Positions 1 to 4,668 of a stretch of DNA of 7,883 bases are shown one piece after another; positions within the stretch are counted from its first letter, which is position 1; each line of letters starts with the position of its first letter. The translations under genes were made by a program, and so were the position numbers. A model generated the notes under the pieces. It made no database searches, was not told the origin of the DNA, and worked only from the letters and a program-made list of their open reading frames with translations. The stretch is from Chloroflexota bacterium (GTDB lineage Bacteria; Chloroflexota; Dehalococcoidia; DSTF01; JACRBR01), in assembly GCA_021813085.1 (NCBI GenBank), contig JAKAMA010000097.1, forward strand, positions 1-7,883, in the 5' to 3' direction.

Positions 1-283
1 GCATCACTATCCCTGGGTGCCGCTGGGCTGGCGCATGGGGCTGTCTGTGGCCATCATGAGCTATCACACCGGGCTGTACTTCGCTGTGACCGCCGACCGG
101 AAGACGCCCGGCGCCATCGACCTCATCACCGCGGGCATCGGCGACGCGTTCGACGAGCTGCGTGCCGCCACCACCGTGCCGGAGCCGTACCGCAAGACGC
201 CGAGCGCACCGCGGCCGCCGGCGCCTGCCCGCCGGGCGCCGGTGCGCGCACAGGCGGCGGCAGGCGCGCAGCCGGTGACCTGA
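1..283 (+). CDS. WS/DGAT-family acyltransferase, C-terminal fragment
   Basis: Only the last ~93 codons are in the window (reading from base 2; TGA at 281-283). The visible sequence HHYPWVPLGWRMGLSVAIMS followed by YHTGLYFAVTADR and a short helix ending in DELRAA matches the C-terminal end of wax ester synthase/acyl-CoA:diacylglycerol acyltransferases. There a Pro-rich turn is followed by an 'SYxGxLxFGLxADR' strand pair and a terminal helix. In that family the protein transfers an acyl group from acyl-CoA to a fatty alcohol or diacylglycerol to make storage lipid. The catalytic HHxxxDG motif is N-terminal and lies outside the window, so activity cannot be judged. After the helix comes a ~35-residue Pro/Ala/Arg-rich tail, probably disordered and outside the fold. 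The gene converges on the archaellin gene. Family confidence is fairly high; substrate is unknown. Confidence 0.75.
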   Translation, partial: HHYPWVPLGWRMGLSVAIMSYHTGLYFAVTADRKTPGAIDLITAGIGDAFDELRAATTVPEPYRKTPSAPRPPAPARRAPVRAQAAAGAQPVT

Positions 284-332
284 CCCCGGCGATGGGGCCC
301 GCCATCTCTGCCGGCCTCCCGGGAGGACGAGC

Positions 333-361
333 ATGAGGCGAGCGGTGTGCGCTCGCCTCAT
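333..361. terminator. Bidirectional hairpin between convergent genes
   Basis: ATGAGGCGAGCG (333-344) and CGCTCGCCTCAT (350-361) form a perfect 12-bp stem with a 5-base loop. It sits between the WS/DGAT stop (283) and the archaellin stop (385), which face each other. No U-tract follows on either strand, so termination would be of the non-canonical GC-rich kind. Its position between two convergent stops is the main argument. An overlapping palindrome CCTCCCGGGAGG lies just to its left (315-326). Confidence 0.6.
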
Positions 362-384
362 CCCCTGCCCCACCTGGCCGTGCG

Positions 385-972
385 TCAGTTGAGGTCGATC
401 GTCGTGTCCGTGATCGCCGCCGGGGTCGTGCGCTGGATCACCATGTACGAGCCGCTCGGCGGCTTGATCTCCAGCGTGAACGTCGCGTTCGTGCCGACCG
501 TCACGGCCGACATCGCCGCCTGCGTCATGTCGATGGCAACCTCGAACAGCTCGCCCGGCTGCAGCAGCTTGTCGCTGTTGCCGACGAGGGCCGTCGCCGT
601 GTACGTCACGTTGTTCACCGACGTCGACGAGTCGATGTAGCTGATCACCGTCCGGTTCGTCGTCGCCGCCGGATCCAGGTTGACCGCGTCGCCGCCGGCC
701 GCCAGCGCCACATCGAACGTCAGCTTCGTGATCTTCGTGCCGTTCGACGTCGCGATGACGCCGCTCGACAGCTCCATCGTGCCCCGTGTCTTCGCCAGTC
801 CCGCGTACACCGCCTCCTTGCCCCGCTCGGAGCTGAAGAGGCCGGTGGACAGGACGACGAAGGCGAAGACCGCCGCCACCACGACGAACGCGATCAGGAT
901 GATCGCCGTCTCGAGACCGGTCACGCCATGTTCGTCTCGCATCCGGCGAGCCCGCGCGATAATCGTCCTCAT
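385..972 (-). CDS. Archaellin (archaeal-type flagellar filament subunit)
   Basis: This is a 195-aa secreted filament subunit of archaellin type. The N-terminus is a class III (type IV pilin-like) signal peptide: basic residues R7, R9, R10 and R12, then HG|VTGLE with predicted prepilin-peptidase cleavage after G16. A hydrophobic helix follows (about residues 20-45, ending FAFVVLSTGLF) that would form the filament core. Residues ~65-195 form a Thr/Asn/Val-rich beta domain with the archaellin-like stretches LLQPGELFEV (~136-145), FTLEIKPPSGSY (~165-176) and a C-terminal RTTPAAI. Length fits archaellins (~190-230 aa). There is no cysteine. Four N-X-T sequons (N77, N106, N121, N162) are present. 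The ATG at 970-972 is supported by AGGGGGG about 7 bases upstream; the frame is open further upstream without meaning. No motor or assembly genes (arl cluster) are in the window, so this copy stands alone here. A pilin with an archaellin-like head is the alternative, but the VTGLETAIILIAF signature favours archaellin. Confidence 0.9.
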   Translation of the reverse strand: MRTIIARARRMRDEHGVTGLETAIILIAFVVVAAVFAFVVLSTGLFSSERGKEAVYAGLAKTRGTMELSSGVIATSNGTKITKLTFDVALAAGGDAVNLDPAATTNRTVISYIDSSTSVNNVTYTATALVGNSDKLLQPGELFEVAIDMTQAAMSAVTVGTNATFTLEIKPPSGSYMVIQRTTPAAITDTTIDLN

Positions 973-988
973 GATCGTTCCCCCCTGC

Positions 989-1070
989 TTCGTACCGGTT
1001 TCCAGATCCGGGCATCCCGCCGCGTACGGCTTGGACGCCGGGACTCCACGCAGGGCTTTTCGTACCGGTT
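989..1070 (-). repeat. 12-bp direct repeat pair in the archaellin leader
   Basis: TTCGTACCGGTT occurs at 989-1000 and again at 1059-1070 (AACCGGTACGAA on the archaellin strand), 70 bp apart. Each contains the palindrome ACCGGT. The proximal copy lies just upstream of the Shine-Dalgarno sequence of the archaellin gene and the distal one about 87 bases from the start codon. They could be regulator-binding sites or parts of a structured leader; function is not shown. The rest of the 200-bp gap (973-1172) contains no gene I can support. A weak promoter-like pair on the minus strand (TTTCCA, 18-bp spacer, TATGGC) would give a leader of roughly 100 bases. Confidence 0.45.
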
Positions 1071-1139
1071 CGCCGGCCAGGCCATAGGGAAAACGCTGAT
1101 CTCTTGGAAAGATTGGCGGGCGGCGGCGCTCCGCGTCAC

Positions 1140-1162
1140 GGCGCGCCGCGCGGGGCCGCGCC
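1140..1162 (-). terminator. GC-rich hairpin after the triple-VOC gene
   Basis: GGCGCG (1140-1145) pairs with CGCGCC (1157-1162), and an alternative stem uses the inner GCGCGG/CCGCGC. It begins 11 bases past the stop codon of the VOC gene. There is no U-tract. Position supports a terminator; the very GC-rich base composition makes chance hairpins common, so confidence is low. Confidence 0.3.
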
Positions 1163-1172
1163 GGCCGGCCCG

Positions 1173-2528
1173 CTACCGCCGTTCGATGAGCTGGATGGAA
1201 ACGCCGTTCGCGGCGCGCTTGTCGATGCGCGCGACGCGCGTGCCCGCCCAGACGCCCGGCCCGGCGTCGGAAACGGGCACGCCCTTCGCGCGAAGGTCCG
1301 CGACCGCGGCGTCCAGGTCGTCGACCTCCAGCGCCATCGAGAACATGCCCGGACCGCGTGCGGCGAGCGAGCGGGCGACGCGGTGCCCCTCGGACAACGG
1401 CTGCACCAGCTCGATGAAGCAGTTGCCGGCGGGGATGTCCGCGAGCCGCATGTGCGTGCCTTCGGGCGTGACGATCTGCCGCGTGCCGAGTCCGAGTACA
1501 TCGCGCCAGCGCGCCGCGCCCGCCTCGGCATCCTGCGTTGCCAGCACCAGGTGGTCGAGCGCGGTCAGCGTGAATGCCCGCCGCTCGGGCGCGCGATCGT
1601 AGGCGGCGCCCTGCGGCAGGCGCGACTCCGGGCGGAACGACTCCGGCGTGTGCTCGATGAGCAGCGTCGGCACACCGTGCGCCCGCTCGCCCTTCACCGT
1701 CGCGACGAGCGTGCCCGGCTTGATGCCGGGCCTCGGCCCGGACGTCTCGATGCCCGCTTCGCGCAGCCGCGCGCAGGCGGCGTCCAGGTCGTCGACGCCC
1801 CAGGCGACACCCCACAGCCGGTCCGGCTTGCCAAGCCCCTCCTTCGTCTGCGCCGCGCCGCCGCTGATCTCGACCGTGATGTCGTCGAGGCGAAAGAACA
1901 GGATGCGCGCGTTGCGCTCGGGGAACGTGCGGTCGAGCGCCAGGCGCGCCTCGAGCACGTCGCCCCAGAGCTGGCGGGCCGGCTCCATCTCCGGCGACAG
2001 GACGACGAGGTGGTCCATCCGGCGCACGGCGGTACGCCCGCCGGCGGCCGACGCGATCGGCGCGGGCGGCAGCGCTTCGGCGGGTGAGTAGTGCTGGATG
2101 AAGAACAGGCGGACGCCCCGCGTCGACGGGACGCGCACCTGCGCATGACGCCAGGCGCGGCGCGCGCCCGTCGCCTCGTCGGTACCGCTGCCATCGGCCG
2201 GATCGAGCACGTCGAGTCCGCGGCGGCGCATCTCGCGCGCCGTCGCCTCGACGTCGTCGACGCCGAGCGCCAGCGCGTACAGCCCCTCGCCGTGCTCGTC
2301 GAGAAAGCGCGAGAGCTCGCCCGCCCAGCGTCCGTCGCGCTTGCCGCCGCCGAGCGCGAGCAGCTCCACGTAGGTGTTGTCGATGCGGAACAGCGTGTTG
2401 CGCGTGCCATACGCCGGGTGTGACCCGCGCCACGAAGGCTCCCGCCCCAGCAGCGCGGCGTAGTCCGCCGTCGCGGCATCGAGGTCGCGCACCGCGATGA
2501 CGAGGTGGTCGAGCCGCAGGTGCGTCAT
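1173..2528 (-). CDS. Triple VOC (glyoxalase-fold) domain protein
   Basis: This 451-aa protein holds three consecutive vicinal-oxygen-chelate domains. Each opens with the first strand motif LDHLV/MDHLV: H8 (domain 1, ~5-147), H173 (domain 2, ~170-295) and H326 (domain 3, ~323-449). Each first half also keeps a Glu at the usual metal-ligand strand (E55 in YVELLA, E220 in TVEIS, E373 in FIELVQP), and each second half has the GVDD/EVDD turn (90-92, 244-247, 401-404). The second-half ligands are not conserved: the usual His is replaced (A85, near A242, near S397) and the final Glu is lost or is Gln (Q446). A VOC metal site normally combines both halves, so metal binding may be reduced, rearranged between domains, or lost. 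Residues ~148-169 and 296-322 look like linkers. The start ATG overlaps the epimerase stop as ATGA, implying translational coupling. VOC proteins include epimerases, dioxygenases, lyases and resistance proteins; the substrate cannot be read from this sequence. Confidence 0.85.
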   Translation of the reverse strand: MTHLRLDHLVIAVRDLDAATADYAALLGREPSWRGSHPAYGTRNTLFRIDNTYVELLALGGGKRDGRWAGELSRFLDEHGEGLYALALGVDDVEATAREMRRRGLDVLDPADGSGTDEATGARRAWRHAQVRVPSTRGVRLFFIQHYSPAEALPPAPIASAAGGRTAVRRMDHLVVLSPEMEPARQLWGDVLEARLALDRTFPERNARILFFRLDDITVEISGGAAQTKEGLGKPDRLWGVAWGVDDLDAACARLREAGIETSGPRPGIKPGTLVATVKGERAHGVPTLLIEHTPESFRPESRLPQGAAYDRAPERRAFTLTALDHLVLATQDAEAGAARWRDVLGLGTRQIVTPEGTHMRLADIPAGNCFIELVQPLSEGHRVARSLAARGPGMFSMALEVDDLDAAVADLRAKGVPVSDAGPGVWAGTRVARIDKRAANGVSIQLIERR

Positions 2529-2929
2529 GAGGGGATCGGCTCGCAGAGCTCGACGAGCGTCCCATCCATCGCGCTCGGATGCAGGAAGCAGATGCGCCCG
2601 GCGATGCCGATGCGCGGCTCCTGGTCGATCAGCTCCACCTGCATCTTCTGCAGCGCCCGCAGGTCGCCGTCCACGTCATCGACCTCGAAGCAGACGTGGT
2701 GCAGGCCCTCGCCGCGGCGTTCGAGGTAGCGCGCGACGCCGTTGTCGTCGACCACCGGCTGGAGCAGCTCGATCTCGCTGTCGCCGAGTGTCAGCAGCGC
2801 GGCGCGCACGCCCTGGTCGTCCATCGTCTGGATCTTGTGGACCCGCAGCCCCAGCGTGTCGCGATAGAACCCGAGCGCCTGCTCGATGTCCCGCACGACG
2901 ACGCCGACGTGGTGCACGTTCTTGATCAT
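2525..2929 (-). CDS. mce: Methylmalonyl-CoA epimerase-like VOC protein
   Basis: This 134-aa single-domain VOC protein resembles methylmalonyl-CoA epimerase along its whole length. It has VHHVGVVVRDIEQALGFY at the N-terminus, IELLQP (53-58), RRGEGLHHVCFEVDD (71-85), RIGIAGRICFLHP (106-118) and GTLVELCEP (123-131). Expected metal ligands are present: H7, E54 or Q57 on the second ligand strand, H78 and E127. The family interconverts the 2R and 2S forms of methylmalonyl-CoA between propionyl-CoA carboxylase and methylmalonyl-CoA mutase, in the cytoplasm. Length fits the family (about 134-148 aa). Neither mutase nor carboxylase is in the window, so the pathway link rests on family likeness; a related epimerase or isomerase of another acyl-CoA is possible. 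The start is ATG at 2927-2929; no clear Shine-Dalgarno precedes it, which with a nearby promoter-like sequence hints at a leaderless mRNA. Its stop overlaps the start of the triple-VOC gene. Confidence 0.8.
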   Translation of the reverse strand: MIKNVHHVGVVVRDIEQALGFYRDTLGLRVHKIQTMDDQGVRAALLTLGDSEIELLQPVVDDNGVARYLERRGEGLHHVCFEVDDVDGDLRALQKMQVELIDQEPRIGIAGRICFLHPSAMDGTLVELCEPIPS

Positions 2930-2937
2930 GCGTGCGG

Positions 2938-2966
2938 AGTGTAGCGAAGCCGATCCATATGCGGAA
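2938..2966 (-). promoter_or_regulatory. Candidate promoter of the epimerase/VOC pair
   Basis: On the minus strand TTCCGC (2966-2961) and TACACT (2943-2938) are separated by 17 bp. TACACT matches four of six -10 consensus bases; the -35 match is poor. Transcription would start about 2-3 bases before the ATG at 2929, fitting the lack of a ribosome-binding site there. Proposed from position and spacing only. Confidence 0.3.
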
Positions 2967-2988
2967 TGGAGCACGCGGCAGCGGGCGA

Positions 2989-3027
2989 GGCCGGCGCGGC
3001 GCCGCCGTCCGCGGACGGCAGCCGGCC
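2989..3027 (-). terminator. Nested hairpin downstream of the DinB-like gene
   Basis: An outer 7-bp stem, GGCCGGC (2989-2995) with GCCGGCC (3021-3027), encloses a perfect 16-bp palindrome (3004-3019) that can fold as a 6-bp hairpin, GCCGTC/GACGGC, with loop CGCG. A further GGCGCC palindrome lies between. It starts about 30 bases past the DinB-like stop and before the epimerase promoter candidate, as a terminator separating the two units would. No U-tract. Confidence 0.4.
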
Positions 3028-3059
3028 ATCGGGCCTGCTCCCGGCGAGCGGGGCGGCGC

Positions 3060-3518
3060 CTACGCCGCCGCCTTGGCCGCGAACTCCTGAATCGCCGGGA
3101 TGTGCTCGCGGTAGTGGCCGTAGCTGCTCGCTTCGAGCAGCCGGTTCGCCGTCTTCCCCTCGCCGAAGCGGTCCTCAGGCAGCGCCCGCGCCGCGCGCAG
3201 GTAGTTGGCGAACGACTGCTTGAGGTCCGCGACGACGGTCGAGGGGTTCTGCGCCGCCATCGCCGCGGTGAACCGCGCATTCCAGGCGTCAGCGTCGCTG
3301 TAGTCCACGCCCTCCGGCGTCGGGCGCTCGCCGCGCGCCATGCGCTCCATGGCGCCGGTCATCGTGTGCTGCCAGCCGGCGATGTGCGCGAGGATGTCCT
3401 TCACGCTCCACGAGCCGTAGAACACCGTTGCCATCGCCCTGTCGTCGAGCTTCGCGAAGGACGCCAGCAGCTCCCGGAAGCCGCGCTCCGCCTCGTTGAT
3501 CGTCGTCTGCTTGTCCAC
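3060..3518 (-). CDS. DinB/DfsB-like four-helix-bundle protein
   Basis: This 152-aa soluble protein has the look of the DinB-like metal-binding four-helix bundles (DinB, ClbS/DfsB and maleylpyruvate-isomerase N-terminal type). Helix 1 is residues ~4-24. Then comes GSWSVKDILAHIAGWQ (35-50), the characteristic 'WSVKDxLAHIxxW' turn and helix with H45. A long helix follows at ~92-112, and the last helix carries YGHYREHIP with H135 and H139 spaced H-x3-H. H45, H135 and H139 match the usual three-His metal triad. Known relatives act in thiol-dependent isomerisation, colibactin self-protection or unknown stress functions; nothing here points to one substrate. The start is GTG at 3518, chosen because AGGAG lies 6 bases upstream and the next in-frame ATG (residue 29) would remove helix 1. 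It is probably monocistronic: about 130 bp and a hairpin separate it from the epimerase gene. Confidence 0.75.
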   Translation of the reverse strand: MDKQTTINEAERGFRELLASFAKLDDRAMATVFYGSWSVKDILAHIAGWQHTMTGAMERMARGERPTPEGVDYSDADAWNARFTAAMAAQNPSTVVADLKQSFANYLRAARALPEDRFGEGKTANRLLEASSYGHYREHIPAIQEFAAKAAA

Positions 3519-3591
3519 CTCGGTCTCCTGTCGTTGTCTGCTAGTCTACTGCTTCCGGACGAGCGTGAGTGAACCCAACGCGACACGTGGA

Positions 3592-3613
3592 GCACAGCCG
3601 CCCTCGGCTGTGC
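3592..3613. other. Perfect 9-bp hairpin, function unknown
   Basis: GCACAGCCG (3592-3600) pairs with CGGCTGTGC (3605-3613) around the loop CCCT. It lies about 75 bp upstream of the DinB-like start, between divergent units, so a terminator role is not obvious. It could be an operator or a small-RNA feature. Confidence 0.35.
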
Positions 3614-3786
3614 GTCGGGCGAAGCCGTACCGACGCGGTACCCGGCCTCGTCTATCGGACGTCCACCGCGTGCGATCCCGGCGAGCCGCGACAACACGGA
3701 AGCGTTGGCAGCACCGCACGCGCCTGCCTTGCCCCGCGAGTATACCGACGTACCCGGCGTTCGGCAGGCATGCATCGCCGGAGCGG

Positions 3787-3810
3787 CGCGCCCGTACACG
3801 CGCCCGTACA
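3787..3810. repeat. Tandem 12-bp repeat upstream of the tRNA promoter
   Basis: CGCGCCCGTACA is present twice in perfect head-to-tail order (3787-3798, 3799-3810), ending 5 bases before the proposed -35 of the tRNA-Val promoter. It could be an activator site; this is position-based inference. Confidence 0.45.
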
Positions 3811-3815
3811 GGCAC

Positions 3816-3845
3816 TTGCCACCGGACGTGGGCGCTGCCTACCAT
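3816..3845 (+). promoter_or_regulatory. Promoter of tRNA-Val
   Basis: TTGCCA (3816-3821; five of six -35 consensus bases) and TACCAT (3840-3845; four of six -10 bases) are spaced by 18 bp. Start of transcription would fall near 3852, giving a short leader of about 18 bases before the mature 5' end at 3870. Confidence 0.55.
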
Positions 3846-3869
3846 GGGCGCGCCGTGACCGACGCGCCG

Positions 3870-3946
3870 GGGCGATTAGCTCAGATGGCCAGAGCGTCTC
3901 GCTTACACCGAGAAGGTCGCAGGTTCGAGCCCTGCATCGCCCACCA
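3870..3946 (+). tRNA. tRNA-Val (anticodon UAC), CCA encoded
   Basis: A full cloverleaf can be drawn. The acceptor stem is GGGCGAT (3870-3876) with ATCGCCC (3936-3942). The D stem is GCTC/GAGC (3879-3882, 3892-3895). The anticodon stem is TCTCG/CGAGA (3897-3901, 3909-3913) with loop CTTACAC, so the anticodon is UAC at 3904-3906 and reads valine codons such as GUA. The variable region is AGGTC, and the T stem GCAGG/CCTGC has loop TTCGAGC. The discriminator is A3943, followed by a genomic CCA (3944-3946). All stems pair perfectly, so the gene looks functional. From the anticodon 3' arm onward it lies inside the long direct repeat found again at 5226, the usual arrangement at an integration site. 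Confidence 0.95.
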
Positions 3947-4070
3947 CCTCCACAGCCGCGGCAGCCCGGTGCCTCTTTCCTTCCATCTTCCACCCTCCAC
4001 CGTCCAGCGCCCCGTACGTCATCGACTTGCATCGCCACTAGCGGTATCCCACGCCCTCCGCCGCGCCCAG
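3912..4070 (+). repeat. Long direct repeat, copy 1 (att-like, tRNA side)
   Basis: This segment contains the 3' part of tRNA-Val, a pyrimidine-rich intergenic flank and 11 codons plus stop of a C-terminal acetolactate synthase fragment. It is repeated in the same direction at 5226-5385. By hand alignment the copies differ at about 18 positions and one 1-bp indel (about 88% identity). Longest identical run is 21 bp (4003-4023 with 5318-5338). Similarity begins at the anticodon 3' arm and fades shortly past 4070. Confidence 0.85.
4038..4070 (-). pseudogene. C-terminal fragment of acetolactate synthase gene
   Basis: On the minus strand this reads LGAAEGVGYR then TAG, against LGEAEGVVYR then TAG at the end of the intact synthase (5353-5385). 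It is the part of the synthase gene carried in repeat copy 1; nothing of the remaining ~535 codons follows it. It is a sequence relic, not a working gene. Confidence 0.7.
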
Positions 4071-4105
4071 CCTACCGTCATGGATATCGCTCGTCGGGTA
4101 CCCCG

Positions 4106-4312
4106 TCACGCCGTTGCCACCAGGTGCTGCTCCGCGCAGTGGCGGGCCGAGTGCTCGGTGAAGTGCACGTGCCGGCACGACCACGTGACGCGCCCACCGC
4201 GTAGGACGACGGCCTGGTACCCGCCGCCACTCGGCGCGACGGCCGGCCCTGCGCCCGCCGCTTCCGCGCTGGCGGCAGCGTCCGTCGCGACCGGTCCCGC
4301 GCCCAGGCTCAC
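4106..4312 (-). CDS. Small Cys/His-rich hypothetical protein
   Basis: A 68-aa frame with an Ala/Gly-rich N-terminal third and a compact C-terminal half (residues ~33-68). That half reads like a single beta hairpin and helix: YQAVVLRGGRVTWSCRHVH, then FTEHSARHCAEQHL. Two Cys and five His are concentrated there in C-x-H-x-H and H-x3-H-C patterns, suggesting a small metal-binding or stress-type fold. I do not recognise a family. The start would be GTG at 4310-4312; the frame is closed by a stop 13 codons upstream and no good Shine-Dalgarno is seen. It sits 47 bp behind the zinc-ribbon gene on the same strand and could be the last gene of that unit. A shadow frame of 138 aa overlaps it but looks like noise. 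Moderate to low confidence that it is expressed. Confidence 0.45.
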   Translation of the reverse strand: MSLGAGPVATDAAASAEAAGAGPAVAPSGGGYQAVVLRGGRVTWSCRHVHFTEHSARHCAEQHLVATA

Positions 4313-4359
4313 AGCGCGCCCGCGCAGCCGGGCCGGGGCAACCGCGCATCAACTGGCAT

Positions 4360-4668
4360 CTACGACCTCTCGGGGACCGCCTCGATGCGCAGTTCGCTCC
4401 CCTGGGCGCGCGCCGCCGCGTCCAGCCGTCCCCACACCTCGCGAAACTCCTCAATCAGGTCGTGAGCGAGCAGCGGCGCGTGGAACAACGGCTCGCACTC
4501 GACCTCGCCGCGCGCCAGGCACTCGTGCCGGAGCGCTTCCTGGGCAGCCAGGATCTGCGCCAGCGTCACCTCATACCGTTGGCCGCACTGCGGGCAGGGC
4601 ACCCGCACGCCCTGAGCACGTCCATCAGCCGTCCCCCTTGGCAGCACCCTGCGAGCGTCCCGGGGCAT
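4360..4668 (-). CDS. Small zinc-ribbon-like protein
   Basis: A 102-aa frame with a CPQCG knuckle (C25, C28) followed by HEC (C50) and EVEC (C58). This is a plausible four-Cys zinc site, in the order RVPCPQCGQRYEVTLAQI, a helix AAQEALRHECLARGEVEC, then a second helical part (~67-91) ending in ELRIEAVPERS. I cannot assign a function; small zinc ribbons often act in protein or nucleic-acid contacts. The ATG at 4668 lies inside the hemerythrin gene (44-bp overlap) and has GAGG about 9 bases ahead. A GTG at 4608 gives an 82-aa version starting just before the first Cys pair and within the 3' gap. The N-terminal 20 residues are low in structure, so the shorter form is a fair alternative. It is probably co-transcribed with and translationally linked to the hemerythrin gene. 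Confidence 0.6.
   Translation of the reverse strand: MPRDARRVLPRGTADGRAQGVRVPCPQCGQRYEVTLAQILAAQEALRHECLARGEVECEPLFHAPLLAHDLIEEFREVWGRLDAAARAQGSELRIEAVPERS

Larger units (their letters stand above)
3519..3869. other. Gene-free region between DinB-like gene and tRNA-Val
   Basis: About 350 bp with no coding region I can support; the open frames here lack start signals and read as shadow sequence. It holds upstream sequence of the DinB-like gene (TAGACT on the minus strand near 3541-3546 is a possible -10), a 9-bp hairpin at 3592-3613, a tandem 12-bp repeat at 3787-3810 and the tRNA promoter at 3816-3845. Confidence 0.5.

Noticed and set aside
973..1122. A c-di-GMP (GEMM) riboswitch in the archaellin leader
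   Set aside because: Some A-rich loop-like strings are present, but the conserved GEMM core segments are not found in order; no known riboswitch fits by eye.
1104..2087. Plus-strand frame opposite the triple-VOC gene
   Set aside because: Low-complexity Arg/Ala/Asp composition, no domain, and fully antisense to a protein with recognisable folds.
973..2565. Upstream extension of the archaellin frame to 726 aa
   Set aside because: The extension is an Arg/Ala-rich shadow of the VOC gene in another frame; the ATG at 972 has a Shine-Dalgarno sequence and begins a proper class III signal peptide.
3652..4038. Minus-strand frame with a CRARTCDL peptide over the tRNA
   Set aside because: This peptide is the known antisense reading of a tRNA T arm and does not reflect a real protein; the same occurs over copy 2.
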